From NCBI GenBank assembly GCA_949825065.1, contig OX463863.1:20918251-20982250 (forward strand): a stretch of DNA of 64,000 nucleotides, written 5' to 3'. The notes beneath the pieces were generated by a model. It searched no databases and was not told where the DNA came from. It was given only the letters and a program-made list of their open reading frames with translations. This DNA is from Odontocerum albicorne. Lineage: Eukaryota; Arthropoda; Insecta; Trichoptera; Odontoceridae. Below are positions 31,938-42,417 of this stretch, piece by piece. The position numbers and the translations under genes were made by a program. Position 1 is the stretch's first letter. Each line of letters opens with the position of its first letter.

Positions 31938-32800
31938 ATTTAGGTGATATGAGCAAACAATATAGTGAAAATAAAAATTGAAAATTGTTCTCATGGCTTC
32001 GAACATTGTGGAAACATGTTCTCAAACAGTTCAAATGCAAAACGCAATTTAAGAATTCATAGTGGAAAAAATCCTGGCAGCTTGAAAAAGTGTAAAACTT
32101 ATTTACACTAAAATTGAGCTTAAAACATAATAATAATACTTGTGGAGAGAAGCTCTATGGTTGTGTAAATTGTTAAGTCATTCTCAATTTTTTTTTTTAA
32201 ATCTCACAAAAATAATTCACAGTTGAGAGAAGCCTTACAGCTGTAGACAATGTGATAAGACATTATCTGATAATGATAATTTAATACGCCATCTGAGGAT
32301 TTATAGTGAAGAAGAAGCCCTACAAATGTATGAATTGTGCGATAACATTATTTTTTTTACTTAATATGCCATTCAAGTATTCATACTAGAAATAACCATA
32401 CTAGAACATACAAGAAATAAGCTGTGGAAATTGTGTGAAGAAATTCTTAAGAAAATATTATTTTAAACATATTCATAGAGGAGAGAAGCTCTACAGCTGT
32501 GGGAAATGTGACAAGAATGTCAAAAAAAGCTATATACTTATATTATCATGAAAGGATTCATGGTGGAGAGAAGACCTGCAACTGTGGATATTCTACAAAA
32601 AAAATGTCATGAAATGATTGAAAACGGAAAAAAACTTGACAGCTGTGGACAGTGTGGAAAGCAGTCTCAAACAATAGAAGTTTAATAGACCATTAAAGGT
32701 TTCATAGTGGATAAGAGCCCTTAAAGCTATCGAAACTGCGGAAAGACATTCTTAGAAAAAGGTTATTTAATATCTTATGCAAGGACTCATAGTGTCTAGA
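31938..32800 (+). pseudogene. Decayed second zinc-finger exon, U2
   Basis: Acceptor intact; the leader MSKQYSENKN ends at TGA. Finger remnants in several frames include EHCGNMFSNS, LYSCGKCDKN and SCGQCGKQSQT. Longer than the U1 relic because it keeps the region around 32230-32450. Confidence 0.8.
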
Positions 32801-33394
32801 AACACTCAAACTCCATTGTAGAATTGCATTTTTAAATTAAAGATATCAAGAAATTCATTTTTTTAAAAAGCATTAGCATAAAATTACATTTTTTATTTTA
32901 TCACTACTATTTTTCATGACTTTTTAAATCATTTTCAGGTGTTTGATTTTGTAGTTGCACTATTTTTGTATGATTTTTTAAAATTAATAGCCTGTGTTAT
33001 GTTGCGCTATTCTGGATTAATATTATTACTCGGCTGGATTAATATTATTTTTATTTATAATAAAACATCGTGAATTATTGGCATTTTTTTACTTTATAAT
33101 CCTTAAACTTTGATACTTTGAAAGAATTCATATCTAGAATGTGTTTTTTTTCTGGTAATTTTGTAAGGAATTAAGGACAGAAAAAATATTTAAAAAAAGC
33201 AAACGGTATGATTTTTTTAAATGTATACATTAAATATCAGGAATGTTCTTATAAATAACCTTTATTTAATTTAATGACTGAATTATGGTTCAGTGGCTTT
33301 GTCACTTATTGACTTGCGGGCGAATAGCCATGGTACAATGTTACAGTATTGTGGTTGACAGAGAGATCAGGTCTTCGTTTCATCCAGACTCCAT
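32801..33394. other. AT-rich spacer upstream of piggyBac element 3
   Basis: Shared with U3 (about 45843-46430) and U4 (about 56256-56780). No gene seen. It ends abruptly at the piggyBac junction (ttcatccagactccat). Confidence 0.5.
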
Positions 33395-35567
33395 CATATA
33401 AGTGTCCTTTTTGATTTTATGAAAAAAAATACGTTTACCTTGAAAAATGGATCGCCCATCGAGCTCTAAAAGACAAAAGATTGAGGATGATATGGATGAT
33501 TCATTTAGTGACGTTAGTGATGAGGAATTCACCATCATCGAGGATGATTCTGAATTTGAGTCAGATATTGAAAATGATGACAATATTCAAATTCAAACTG
33601 TTTCACAAACATCTAGAACACCAGATGTTAGCTCTACGCAATGGTCGAATATAAAAAAACAACCAGTCTCTATACCATTTTCAAAAATACCCGGGTTGAA
33701 AATTGAGATTTCAAGTAAAGAACCAATAGATTATTTTGATTTGGTTTTCAATGAAGATTTGTACAATCTTGTGACAACCCAAACTAATTTGTATGCTGTT
33801 GAAGTATTGTCGAAATCAGAAGGTGATACAAGCAGAATCACGCGATGGAAAAATGTCACTAAAGACGAAATGAGGGTGTGGCTGGGTTTAATACTACACA
33901 CCGGAACAATACGTTTGAACCGGTTGAGTGAATACTGGAATACGGACTACCTATTCAATTTACCGGCATTTTCACAATTCATGTCAAGAGATAGATTTTT
34001 ACTCATCTTACGGTCACTTCATTTTAACAATAATGAAGAAGATCTGTCGAGCTTGGCAAAAGTCAGGGCATTGATTGATTTTTTCAATGGAAGGATGGAA
34101 GTAATTTATGATCCACACAGACAACTATCGATAGATGAATCATTGGTTCTTTGGAGAGGCCGATTGATTTTTCGCCAATATATAAAAGGCAAAAAGGCCA
34201 AGTATGGTATAAAACTTTACATGTTAGGGGAATTAAGTGGATGGTGGATCATCAGATGAAGAGTTAGGTGGTAAAGGCCACACTAATAAAGTCGTTCAGA
34301 AATGGCTAGAGGGGAAGACGGGAGCCGGATATTCAGTTTACATGAATAATTTCTATAATAGCGTTCCTCTTACAAAAAATTTATTGAACCAAAACACATA
34401 TGTCACAGGAACACTACGAGCAAATAGAAAAGAAAACCCGATCGATGTTATAAATAAAAAACTAAAGAAAGGAGAAAGTGTGAGTCAGTACACAGAAAAT
34501 GGTATATGTGTTACCAAATGGAAAGACCGCCGAGAAGTCTTTATGATTTCTTCTGAATTTGATGGGGAGCTATCTGATAGTAAAAACCGACATGGTCAAG
34601 TGGTCACCAAACCAAATATGGTAATAAATTACAACAATCATATGGGTGGTATAGACTATCACGACCAGATGTTAGCTTAATACCCATGCAAAAAGAAAAC
34701 ATTACGTTGGTACAAAAAGTTGGCCATTCATCTATTCCAGGCGATGTTATTGAATTCTTGGCATTTATACAATGCAGACAATTCACAGAAAATGCCGTTG
34801 TATGATTTCAGGCTATTTATAATCAAAAAATTACTAGGTCCACCTCCATCATCAATTCCGAGACAAACAGTACAATCAAAAACCAAGATACATCTGCCGA
34901 AGTTTTGTGAAAAAGACACTGATAATAAAATCAAAAGACGCAGATGTAGGCAATGCTGGGATACAGCTAAAAAAAGAAATGCTTCATTATTCTTTTGTCC
35001 AGATTGCCCCACACAACCTGGTCTTTGTTTGGATCATTGTTTACAACTTTACCACAAATATTAAATTATTTAAAAAAAATTATTGTGTACACCTAATAAG
35101 TAAGTATATTTTTCTGTTATTTTTTATAAAATATTGTTTTTTTTGTAATATAATGTTGTTCGAAAAATGTCATAAAAACCTCCATTCAATACCATTACGG
35201 TATGCGTCAAAATACTGACATCACTCTTATCACACAAAAAAGTCACTCAAGTACGCTTGATAAAAATAAAAAAAGACTAGGTATCTCATTTTGCGCCGAA
35301 TTGCCAATGGACAAAATAAAAATAACATAAAAATAAACACATTTGAAAAAGGACAAAAAACAAAACAACAATTTTTGAACCGGTGTAAAAGGGGACGATG
35401 TATAAATGATATATATAAAAAAATTCTATATTTATGAATATATATTTTCTTAAATGTAAAATTTGTTTTACTTCCGTGAAAATATCACGTGCTGCAACTA
35501 GATTTTATTATTCAAATATATTGCGCACTGATCGGCTCTCATGCATTTTGTATCAGCATTGAAAGAG
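33395..35567 (+). mobile_element. piggyBac-like element 3
   Basis: The right end ...GCATTGAAAGAG abuts TTAA (35568-35571). The left end does not show TTAA: it joins unit spacer at 33394/33395, and about 760 bp of the U3/U4 spacer are missing here, so a deletion removed the left terminus. It contains a damaged transposase. The same right end begins the window at 1-540. Confidence 0.8.
33447..35064 (+). pseudogene. piggyBac transposase pseudogene (element 3)
   Basis: The N-terminal acidic region (MDRPSSSKRQKIEDDMDD) and core KNVTKDEMRVWLGLILHTG are followed by the first catalytic Asp in LSIDESLVLWRGRL. The frame is lost near 34230 with part of the core missing (LYMLG joined to SGWW). Reading resumes as GGKGHTNKVVQKWLEGKTG, and at the second catalytic site YMNNFYNS replaces the usual YMDNFY (Asp to Asn). 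The third site GGIDYHDQM is kept, followed by a TAA (34678-34680) in MLA-stop-YPCKKK. The C-terminal Cys-rich domain RCRQCWDTAKKR...CPDCPTQPGLCLDHC is complete. Inactive for at least three reasons. Confidence 0.9.
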
Positions 35568-36295
35568 TTAAGTAAAAATTCACCTCAAGATTGCTCTACT
35601 TATTTGGGAAACAAACAAAAAAGTTGCAGAGAGGGTAGCGTGCCAAACTTTCCTAACACAACATATTTCCTTCGCCTCCTACATATATCTTCTCATACTG
35701 CTCATTCTGTTTTCTTACTCCTTACCTTAGAAAATTACATTCACTTGATCCAACCAAACTTTTCTCAGTAGTCCTCTACTCCAACTTCTACTTTTTGTAT
35801 TATAAATTTATTTAGTCAGTTTATCGTTGACATACGACTTTGTGTCGGAGGAATTGAGGTGAGATACAGGACTGATGGGGGACTACGTAATCTGCATAGA
35901 TTATATGCCCAAACAAGAGTTGCTCACACATACATCACGGAGCTGCAATATGCGGATGATTGCGCTCTTGTTGCGCATTCAGAGGAAGACCTTCGAGAGA
36001 TCACCAACGTTTATACAGAGGTGTATCAGATGTTTGGCCTGGAAATAAATGTGAAGAAAACTCAGGTGCTAACCTGTTCTGCAGGGAACGAGGTGATTTA
36101 ATCACCCGACATTCGAGTGAATAGTGTGCCACTGGAGAATGTACCTAACTTTACATGTCTGGGAAGCATCCTGGCTTCGAACTTTTCTCTGGATGATGAA
36201 CTGAAGAGTCGCATCAGTAATGCGTCAGTGGCTATTGCTAAATTGAATGACAGAGTATTCTACAGCAGAGACATCTCCTAATCTATTGGGTACTA

Positions 36296-37519
36296 ACATA
36301 AGTTGTGTCCGTTTTTTCCAAACGAAGAGGACACAACAAAACAAAAATTACAACAAATTAGTCAATAATGTATTCTCCTTCATTATTTTACAGCAATATT
36401 AGTCAATAATGTATTCTCCTTTATTATTTACAACTTCTTGCCAACGTTCTACAAGTTTTTCAATGCAATCCGGTCTTGACTTGAGGATTTCGTCCAACCA
36501 TGTCCGCAATTCGACGTTATTATCGAAGGAAACGCCGCGCAAATTGTTCGAAAGCGACCGGAAAAGGTGGAAAGGCAACGGCGCGAGGTCTGGAGAATAT
36601 GGAGGGTGCAGCAGGACTTCCAAACCATGCGTTTGAATGGCATTTTTCGTAATGTTGGCGATATGAGGGCGGGCGTTATCGTGTTGCAGAATAACGCCAT
36701 ATTGCCTATCCGGCCTTTTTTGTTGAATTGCAGTGTTGAGCCGCTGCATTTGCAGAATGTATAGCTTCGCGTTGACGGTCTGATTGCGTTCAAGTATCTC
36801 GTAGTGGATGACGCCTTGCCAATCCCACCTGATGCAAATCATCGTCTTGCGCGGGTGCAAGCCTTGTTTCGCTCTGGGCGTTGCTTGTTGACCATAACTC
36901 GCCCATTCTCTCCGTTTCTTCATATTCACATAAAGGCACCATTGCTCATCACCAGTAATGATGCGGTAAAGGAACCTTTGCTTGTGGCCATGCGTAGCTC
37001 GATGACACGCGAGCAAACCAGCAGAAATTATGGAACGTTGATTTTTGTGGTTTTCACTCAAAACATGCGGACCCCAATCGCCGAACTTCTGGACTTTTCC
37101 CGTTGATTTAAGATGGCTGTATACAGTCAAGTGACTACAATTCATTTGCTCAGCCAATTCTACGGTGGTTTGAAGGGGATCTTTATGAATATTATGGTAT
37201 AAGTGGTCCTCAGCGAAGTCCACTAGTCGTCCGGAACGCTCCAAGTCTTTCAGGTCGAAATTACCGTCTTTGAAACGCAAAAACCATCGACGAGCAGTCC
37301 TTTAATTCGTAGCATCTTCACCGTACACTTTGCAAATATCGCGAGCAGCTCTGGCAGCTTTATTCCCTCGATTGAACGCAAACAGGAGGTGTCGAAAATG
37401 CTCACTTTCGTCTACTTGACATTCCATTTTGAAGGTATGTAATCAAATAAAATAATATATGTAACCTAAAAGCAAACACAATATCTTTAAATTTGGAAAA
37501 AAACGGACACAACTTATGT
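36296..37519 (-). mobile_element. Mariner element, copy 3 (1224 bp)
   Basis: TIR ACATAAGTTGTGTCCG and its complement, with TA on both sides (36294-36295 and 37520-37521). About 90 bp of the subterminal region kept in copy 2 (gtagagcagaaaattttc) is missing near 37487. Confidence 0.9.
36399..37427 (-). pseudogene. Mariner transposase, copy 3 (one stop, third Asp lost)
   Basis: The most continuous mariner coding copy. Starts MECQVDESEHFRHLLFAF; in-frame TAA as codon 42 (37302-37304, after GEDATN), also in copy 2. The remainder is open: RWFLRFKDGNFDL, second HTH (ELAEQMNCSHLTVYSHL), ITGDEQWCLYVN (first Asp), QHDNARPH (second Asp), APLPFHLFRSL where the third Asp is Pro. A short in-frame deletion (GFYRTG) lies near the C-terminus (SRPDCIEKL). 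Family: D,34D mariner. Catalysis is not possible with the third metal ligand gone. Confidence 0.9.
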
Positions 37520-37945
37520 TAACACCTAATACAAAGATATCAGTCTACAAGGTTGTGGTTTTCCCCACACTTATCTATGCGTCAGATATTTGGGTTCCCT
37601 ATAGAAGGCATATTAAAAGCCTTGTAATGTTTAACCAGCGTTTCCTTCACCGAATTTTTCGGATCCACTGGAGTGATCACGTCACCAATGTTTCAGTCCT
37701 GCAACACTCTAACTGTAAACCTTTAGAAGATATGGTTGTAAAGGTAAAATTGCGGACTGGGCATGTCAAAAGCACATGCAATTTTTAAGTCAAATTTGAA
37801 TGTGAAATTAGACCAAAAACTTGAGAATGATGGTTTTTAATATTTTTAGTATCCCAGCGATTCCTCATGTCATAAATCGAAATAACAAACTTCTTTTTTA
37901 ATATCTGTTTTCAGTAAATCTTTACTTTTATTTTTTTACTTACAC

Positions 37946-38104
37946 ACAATAAGATACATGCAACACCTACATTACTGGGGACACGACAAATGAAAGGCAA
38001 CAAACCCAGATTCATTAAAATTGTGTGTCCAAATTAAATGACTTGTTGTTATTTTCGCCAATTGTGTATATTTCTTGTCATGTATAAATAAATTTCAAAA
38101 AAAA
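37946..38104 (+). repeat. CR1-like 3' tail fragment, U3
   Basis: Same ancestral tail insertion as in the other units, here directly downstream of the truncated RT fragment. Confidence 0.7.
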
Positions 38105-38305
38105 TCTATAATCTTGAAATCTCTGGCTTGAGAATTTTTTTTTGTAAACTATCTAGTAGTGTTTCATTTATTAAGGCCATCCGTGCTAGAGAGCGAGAAT
38201 GTATGTGGCGTATACTCCTTCATATATAGTTCACGGCCATTATTCAAGAAGCAGTGAGTTTGTGTCTATGGTTTTTTCTATGCAATATAACTGTCAATAA
38301 AGGCA

Positions 38306-38693
38306 TTGGCAAAATTTGGCACCGCACTTCACTTGGCACTGTCGTATATTCATTCATTTATAGTAGTTCTCTGCCATTACTCAAAAACAAGACGGCCCTT
38401 ACTCGAGAAGTATCTGGCGTATACTCCATACATAGAAGGTCACGGTCATTATTTAAGAAGATATACTCCATCAGATATAGGAGTGCATGGCCATTACTCA
38501 GAAAGAAGTGAGTTATACATGTCCTGTCCGTTAGGTATTGGTTATATGTGATTTATTCTTTCTATATTCTCGTTTCTTTTTTCCGTTTTTTCTAGTTGAT
38601 AACGTTATTGAATTAGATGTTCATTCTGACAACTTTACAGTGATAGTATATCAGTGTGCGCTGCTTGATAAAGTGACATTTTATGTTTTATAA
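38306..38693 (+). CDS. Small unknown spliced ORF, U3 (candidate 99-aa protein)
   Basis: Exon 1 38306-38507 (MAKFGTALHLALSYIHSFIV, then CHYSKTRRPLLEKYLAYTP). It has two repeat modules, YTPYIEGHGHYLRR and YTPSDIGVHGHYSER; donor GTGAGT at 38508; 88-bp intron ending TTTTTTCTAG; exon 2 38596-38693 (DNVIELDVHSDNFTVIVYQC...VTFYVL, TAA). Both sides are phase 1, so they join in frame. A further module-like sequence with its own AGAAGTGAG lies just upstream (38205-38260). The hydrophobic stretch LALSYIHSFIVVL could be a membrane or signal segment. No known family recognised; it may instead be a transposon-derived or non-coding repeat. Confidence 0.4.
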
Positions 38694-39199
38694 AGGCATA
38701 TTTTTACGTCAGCTCATTTTGACAGTTGGTCTGCTGGGGTATCGATCTCCGTTACATCAGTACAACTTCAAAATCCTTGCCCATCAGACAAATGTTTCCT
38801 GTCTTAACATTAAAATCATTCAGTAAAAAGATACACATTATGCCTGTATTCATACAAATACTAACCACCCTAATTCAATGAAAACCCTTACTCACCCTAT
38901 CGGTAGGCAGTCCACCATTTTCATTTGTTTTGTATGTCTGTTTGAGAAAAAATAATTATTCTAATATTGCAAGTACCTACCTTACATTTGCCGACTTCTT
39001 TACTTCGATTGGATGACTTTCATAATTAGAATACTCACATCACGCAGTAGCTTCTGCATTAATGTTGTGTTTCATATCCACTTCAACATCACTGTATGTT
39101 TATTTTTTTGGCTTTACATTGTACGTTAAAATTTATTGTTTTATATTGTGAACACATACTGGGCCACCTGTTAAATTGTAACTCTGTTCTAATTATTAG

Positions 39200-39480
39200 A
39201 CAGAAGACTCTCCTCAAGGGTGATCTAACTCTGAATAGGAATTCACTATTACTGGCCAATAACAATATTACAAACCAAGTATATATAAGTTGAGTGTAAC
39301 GATAGGAAGGTAGTTGTTGTGACCATTAGGTCCATTACTACTCCAAAGTTATCTAGTCAAGGGTTATCTAACTCTGTAATTGAATTTGCTATTATTGGCC
39401 AATGACAAGATGACAAACTAAGTATGTATAAGTTGAGTATAACAAGAGGAAGGTAGTGGTTTTGACCATTAAATAAGGTA
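39200..39480 (+). promoter_or_regulatory. Duplicated candidate promoter block, U3
   Basis: Two tandem versions of the CCAAT/TATA block. First: CCAAT 39256-39260, TATATATAAG 39280-39289. Second: CCAAT 39399-39403, TATGTATAAG 39423-39432. Both are followed by aggaaggtagt.gtt.tgacc. The repeat starts at ctcaagggtgatctaactct and tcaagggttatctaactct. U1 and U4 have one version each. Confidence 0.45.
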
Positions 39481-40105
39481 CTACTCCGCATTTGTATGAT
39501 ATAATATATGCTCAGAAGAACATATTTGGTAAGAAAACCGCGATAAAATAACGAAGGGAACACTAACTACAAAAACATCTTTAACGTGTTCCTCACGTGA
39601 AGCACAAACGCCTGTGATCTGACGGCAATCCAAGTTTCAAATCTCCTTAAGAGTAATGACTATTATTTATTATCAGAAAATAACTTGAATGTCATGTTTA
39701 CATGGTGTTGTAATCAAATATCAGTGGTTCTAAACAAAATACGCGTTTAAAGTTAGAAATTAAAAAACGCCGAAATTGTGCCGCGCACAGGATTCGTGGA
39801 ATTTGATTTTTAACGCGGTGTACAGGTTAAAACTCTACTGATATGTGATAGTAACACATTAAACTTTAGATATAGTGTAATGCATGTGTCTAGTGTTCAT
39901 GTAACATCATAAATATTTTTAAAAGACCTCCCAAAAACAAATCTACGAACACCACGAACAAAGAAGATGATCACATAAGGAAAGTTATCATTTACTACGA
40001 GTAATATTGGGCACTAAATATATAGTTTTATGCTACCCTACATTAAAGGGTTAAACGTATTATAAACTCAATTTAAAAATTATCATGAATGTTTCCAGGT
40101 TATAG
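39481..40105. other. Putative 5' UTR/intron before U3 exon A
   Basis: Colinear with 4336-4965. Ends ccaggttatag before the ATG. No other gene. Confidence 0.4.
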
Positions 40106-40289
40106 ATGGATCCTCAGCTACATAAAAGTGCAGATGTAATGGTGAAAGAAGAAAAAGCAGAAGATGAAGATAATGCAGCAGTGTTCCCCCAATATGATAT
40201 CAGTGTGCATGAGGCAGATATCAAACAGGAATGTGCACAAGATATCAGCGCAGATTCCAGACATGATGTTGATAATCCCACAAACCCTT
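40106..40289 (+). CDS. Zinc-finger protein exon A, U3
   Basis: 184 bp, MDPQLHKSADVMVKEEKAED to a GTAAGT donor at 40290, phase 1; VKEE and IKQE motifs present. Downstream exons B and fingers follow in phase, but the finger exon is frameshifted. Confidence 0.6.
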
Positions 40290-40360
40290 GTAAGTAAACT
40301 TAATAAACTCATATTGTGAAAATAAAATAAATATATGAGATATGACAATAATTACACTTT

Positions 40361-41090
40361 TTGTAATTTGTTTCATCCAACACTGTTTATTCCACTTTTT
40401 GTAACAGTATAACCCTACCAGTTTCAAGGTGCACACCTCATCATCAGGGGATCACAAACAAGACTGAATTGTATTCGAACTGGTACCGACGTGCACGCTT
40501 CTAACGGTAAACATTCGGGGTGGGGAGTGTGGGTGGAGGGAGGGAGGAGACAATCTCGGAAAATTCAAAGTCACATAAAGCCAGATTTTTGCACTAATTT
40601 TAATCCCCGTAAACTCTTATTTAACGAGAAAGGCTATAATGGAATACTTAGCGACAGTAGTGTGTATAAACTTATATGTGCTGACTGATAATTTCTACAT
40701 AGGAAAGGCAGGAAGATCTTTTGAAAAGAGATTTCGTGAACGCAAGTCCGCCTTAACAAACAAATATTTTCTATCGATGATTCCAAATTCTTACATATCA
40801 GTAGTAACGGAAATAAATTGGACAAATTAGAGGCCCTGCATCGGGGTCAGTGCATCTTGTTAAATATCTGGCAAGCACATATATCCCAAGAATCTCGCCG
40901 CTGTTAGCCGAGATGGTCTCCTGCCTTCCTCCTCTTACAGTCCCCAACCCGAATGTTGAGCGTTAGAAGGGTGTATGTTGGTACCAGTTCAAACAGAATT
41001 CAGTCGTGTTTGTGCTCCTGAAAGCCTTGAAACAGGTAGGGTTATACCGTTACAAAAAGTGGATTAAACAGCATTTGATAAAACAAATTA
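40361..41090 (+). mobile_element. Penelope-like remnant with inverted arms, U3
   Basis: GIY-YIG segment FYIGKAGRSFEKRF keeps the Gly (Arg in U1/U2) but carries the shared 2-bp deletion just before it. The left arm on the minus strand has the best hammerhead-like core: CTGATGA (40447-40441), a self-complementary stem II AGGTGTGCACCT (40438-40427), GAAA (40425-40422), then a short hairpin region to about 40403. Confidence 0.75.
40403..40447 (-). ncRNA. Candidate hammerhead ribozyme core in PLE arm
   Basis: Minus strand: CTGATGA, stem II hairpin GAGGTGTGCACCTT, GAAA, then a weak stem III around a GGGTTA loop (GGTA/TACT with a wobble) and a TT^A-like cleavage position. Hammerheads are known in Penelope-like elements. 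Stem I pairing next to the core is not evident, stem III is weak and has a bulge, so activity is doubtful. The equivalent in the right arms has lost CTGATGA in U1-U4. Confidence 0.35.
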
Positions 41091-41869
41091 TGTCTTTAAA
41101 GCTCCACAATCTTAACTATAAATAATACATTACACCTACATTGTATGAGGCATGGAAAAGGTGGTGTGTACCAGAACGTTTTTATTATGAAAAATATTTA
41201 AAGCATTTTAATAAGTTAAAAGTTGATTAATTACGGTATGTTGATGTTCTGTTATGTTGTATACCTCATTTTGATCAAAATCAATGATTTTTTCCTGTCT
41301 CTAAATTTAATTCACGTATATTATATTGTATTCAATATGACTACAATATAAAATATGAAACGCAATGCACAAATTTAATTTGGTTCTTTGTATAAACTAC
41401 CGCCAAAAAAATGCAACGCAGAGTTTTCATATAATATGAGAAAACGACTTTTAAAAACTGACACGCCAACAGGCAAAATATTCATGATCTACAACAGAAA
41501 TGGCAGTATCTGTACTGATTGTTAAAAATTAGAATCATATGTCAAAATGGTAATATAAACTCCGGTGTGTCTGCTGATGAGAACCAAACCCTCGGCCTTA
41601 TTTTTCTTCTGCCCCTAACTTGGAACTATTACATATATTAACTGCACCATCAATCTTCTTGAGCATTCGTCCCAATAATCTTCTGAAGTCACATAATAGT
41701 AGCTAAAAAGCCATGCCATATTAAGATAAGATAGCTCTGTGAGTGCTGTGTTGGCCTTATTGTCAGTTCAGACAGAAAGCGAAAGAAAGGAGGTTTCAAG
41801 TTGTTGATAATATATTATCTATTTGGTTTATTACTTCAGAAAATTTGAACTTGTATGTTTTTTTCATAG
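41091..41869. other. Intron 5' of exon B in U3
   Basis: Shorter than in U1, U2 and U4: about 100 bp around the gtgctggcctgtacggtgct segment are missing (near 41562). Empty Helitron site at about 41540-41553. No gene. Confidence 0.5.
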
Positions 41870-42088
41870 ATATTAAAGCCCAGCCATCTTATGATACATC
41901 CAATAAAGAAATAACCTCAGTAATGAGTTCACAAAGGCAATCCTATGATTTGGAAATTTGTTCAGATTTTTTCATAAAAGAAGAAAATGTAGAAGAGGAT
42001 ACTGCAACAGTATTACCTGATTTTGCTATGGACATACAGGAAGCGGATATAAAAAAGGAATGTGCTCGAGAGACGCATGCAATCACGA
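41870..42088 (+). CDS. Zinc-finger protein exon B, U3
   Basis: 219 bp, phase 1-1, acceptor TTTTTTTCATAG, donor GTGAGT. IKAQPSYDTSNKEITSV, FFIKEENVEEDTATVLPDF, DIQEADIKKECARE; both psi-K-x-E motifs (IKEE, IKKE) present. Confidence 0.6.
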
Positions 42089-42417
42089 GTGAGTATAATT
42101 ATTTTAATTGGGAGCTGAATAAGTTTTCGCGCTGTCATTAAATTCTTAACAACATAATTTTTTTTTTATTGAAATAGTATTCAAGTTAAGCCTAAGCGCA
42201 AATAATATGGTTAAAATATTTTTATCGTAACTCGGTCAATTTTTTTTCTTTGTTAACATTTCAATACAATTTAATTAATTATTGTATGAATCAATGAACT
42301 CTAATTTGAGAAATGCTTTATTACAAAAGAAGTAAGATCTAGCTTTTCAAACCTATCAACAATATTTAGAAAATATATAATTTAGAGATTTTTTTCTTAA
42401 TTTTCATATATTTTTAG

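Larger units (their letters stand above)
14054..35567. repeat. Zinc-finger repeat unit U2
   Basis: Second unit, expanded to about 21.5 kb by a piggyBac, a MITE, an I-like retrotransposon and a second piggyBac at its end. The core order matches U1, but the promoter-like block is replaced by about 240 bp of unrelated sequence (about 26568-26805). Confidence 0.8.
35825..37788 (+). pseudogene. Non-LTR RT fragment, copy 3, split by mariner and 3'-truncated
   Basis: RT palm end with YADD (ELQYADDCALVAHSEEDL), then TAA at 36099-36101 (gat tTA A) at the same place as the copy 1 stop. After the mariner (36296-37519), ISVYKVVVFPTLIYASDIWV and RRHIKSLVMFNQRFLHRIF continue until a deletion at about 37780 joins it to unit spacer. 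The Cys/His tail is missing. Confidence 0.8.

Noticed and set aside
40403..40447. Claim of an active hammerhead ribozyme
   Set aside because: Core and stem II are visible, but stem I does not pair directly beside the core and stem III is weak; reported only as a candidate.
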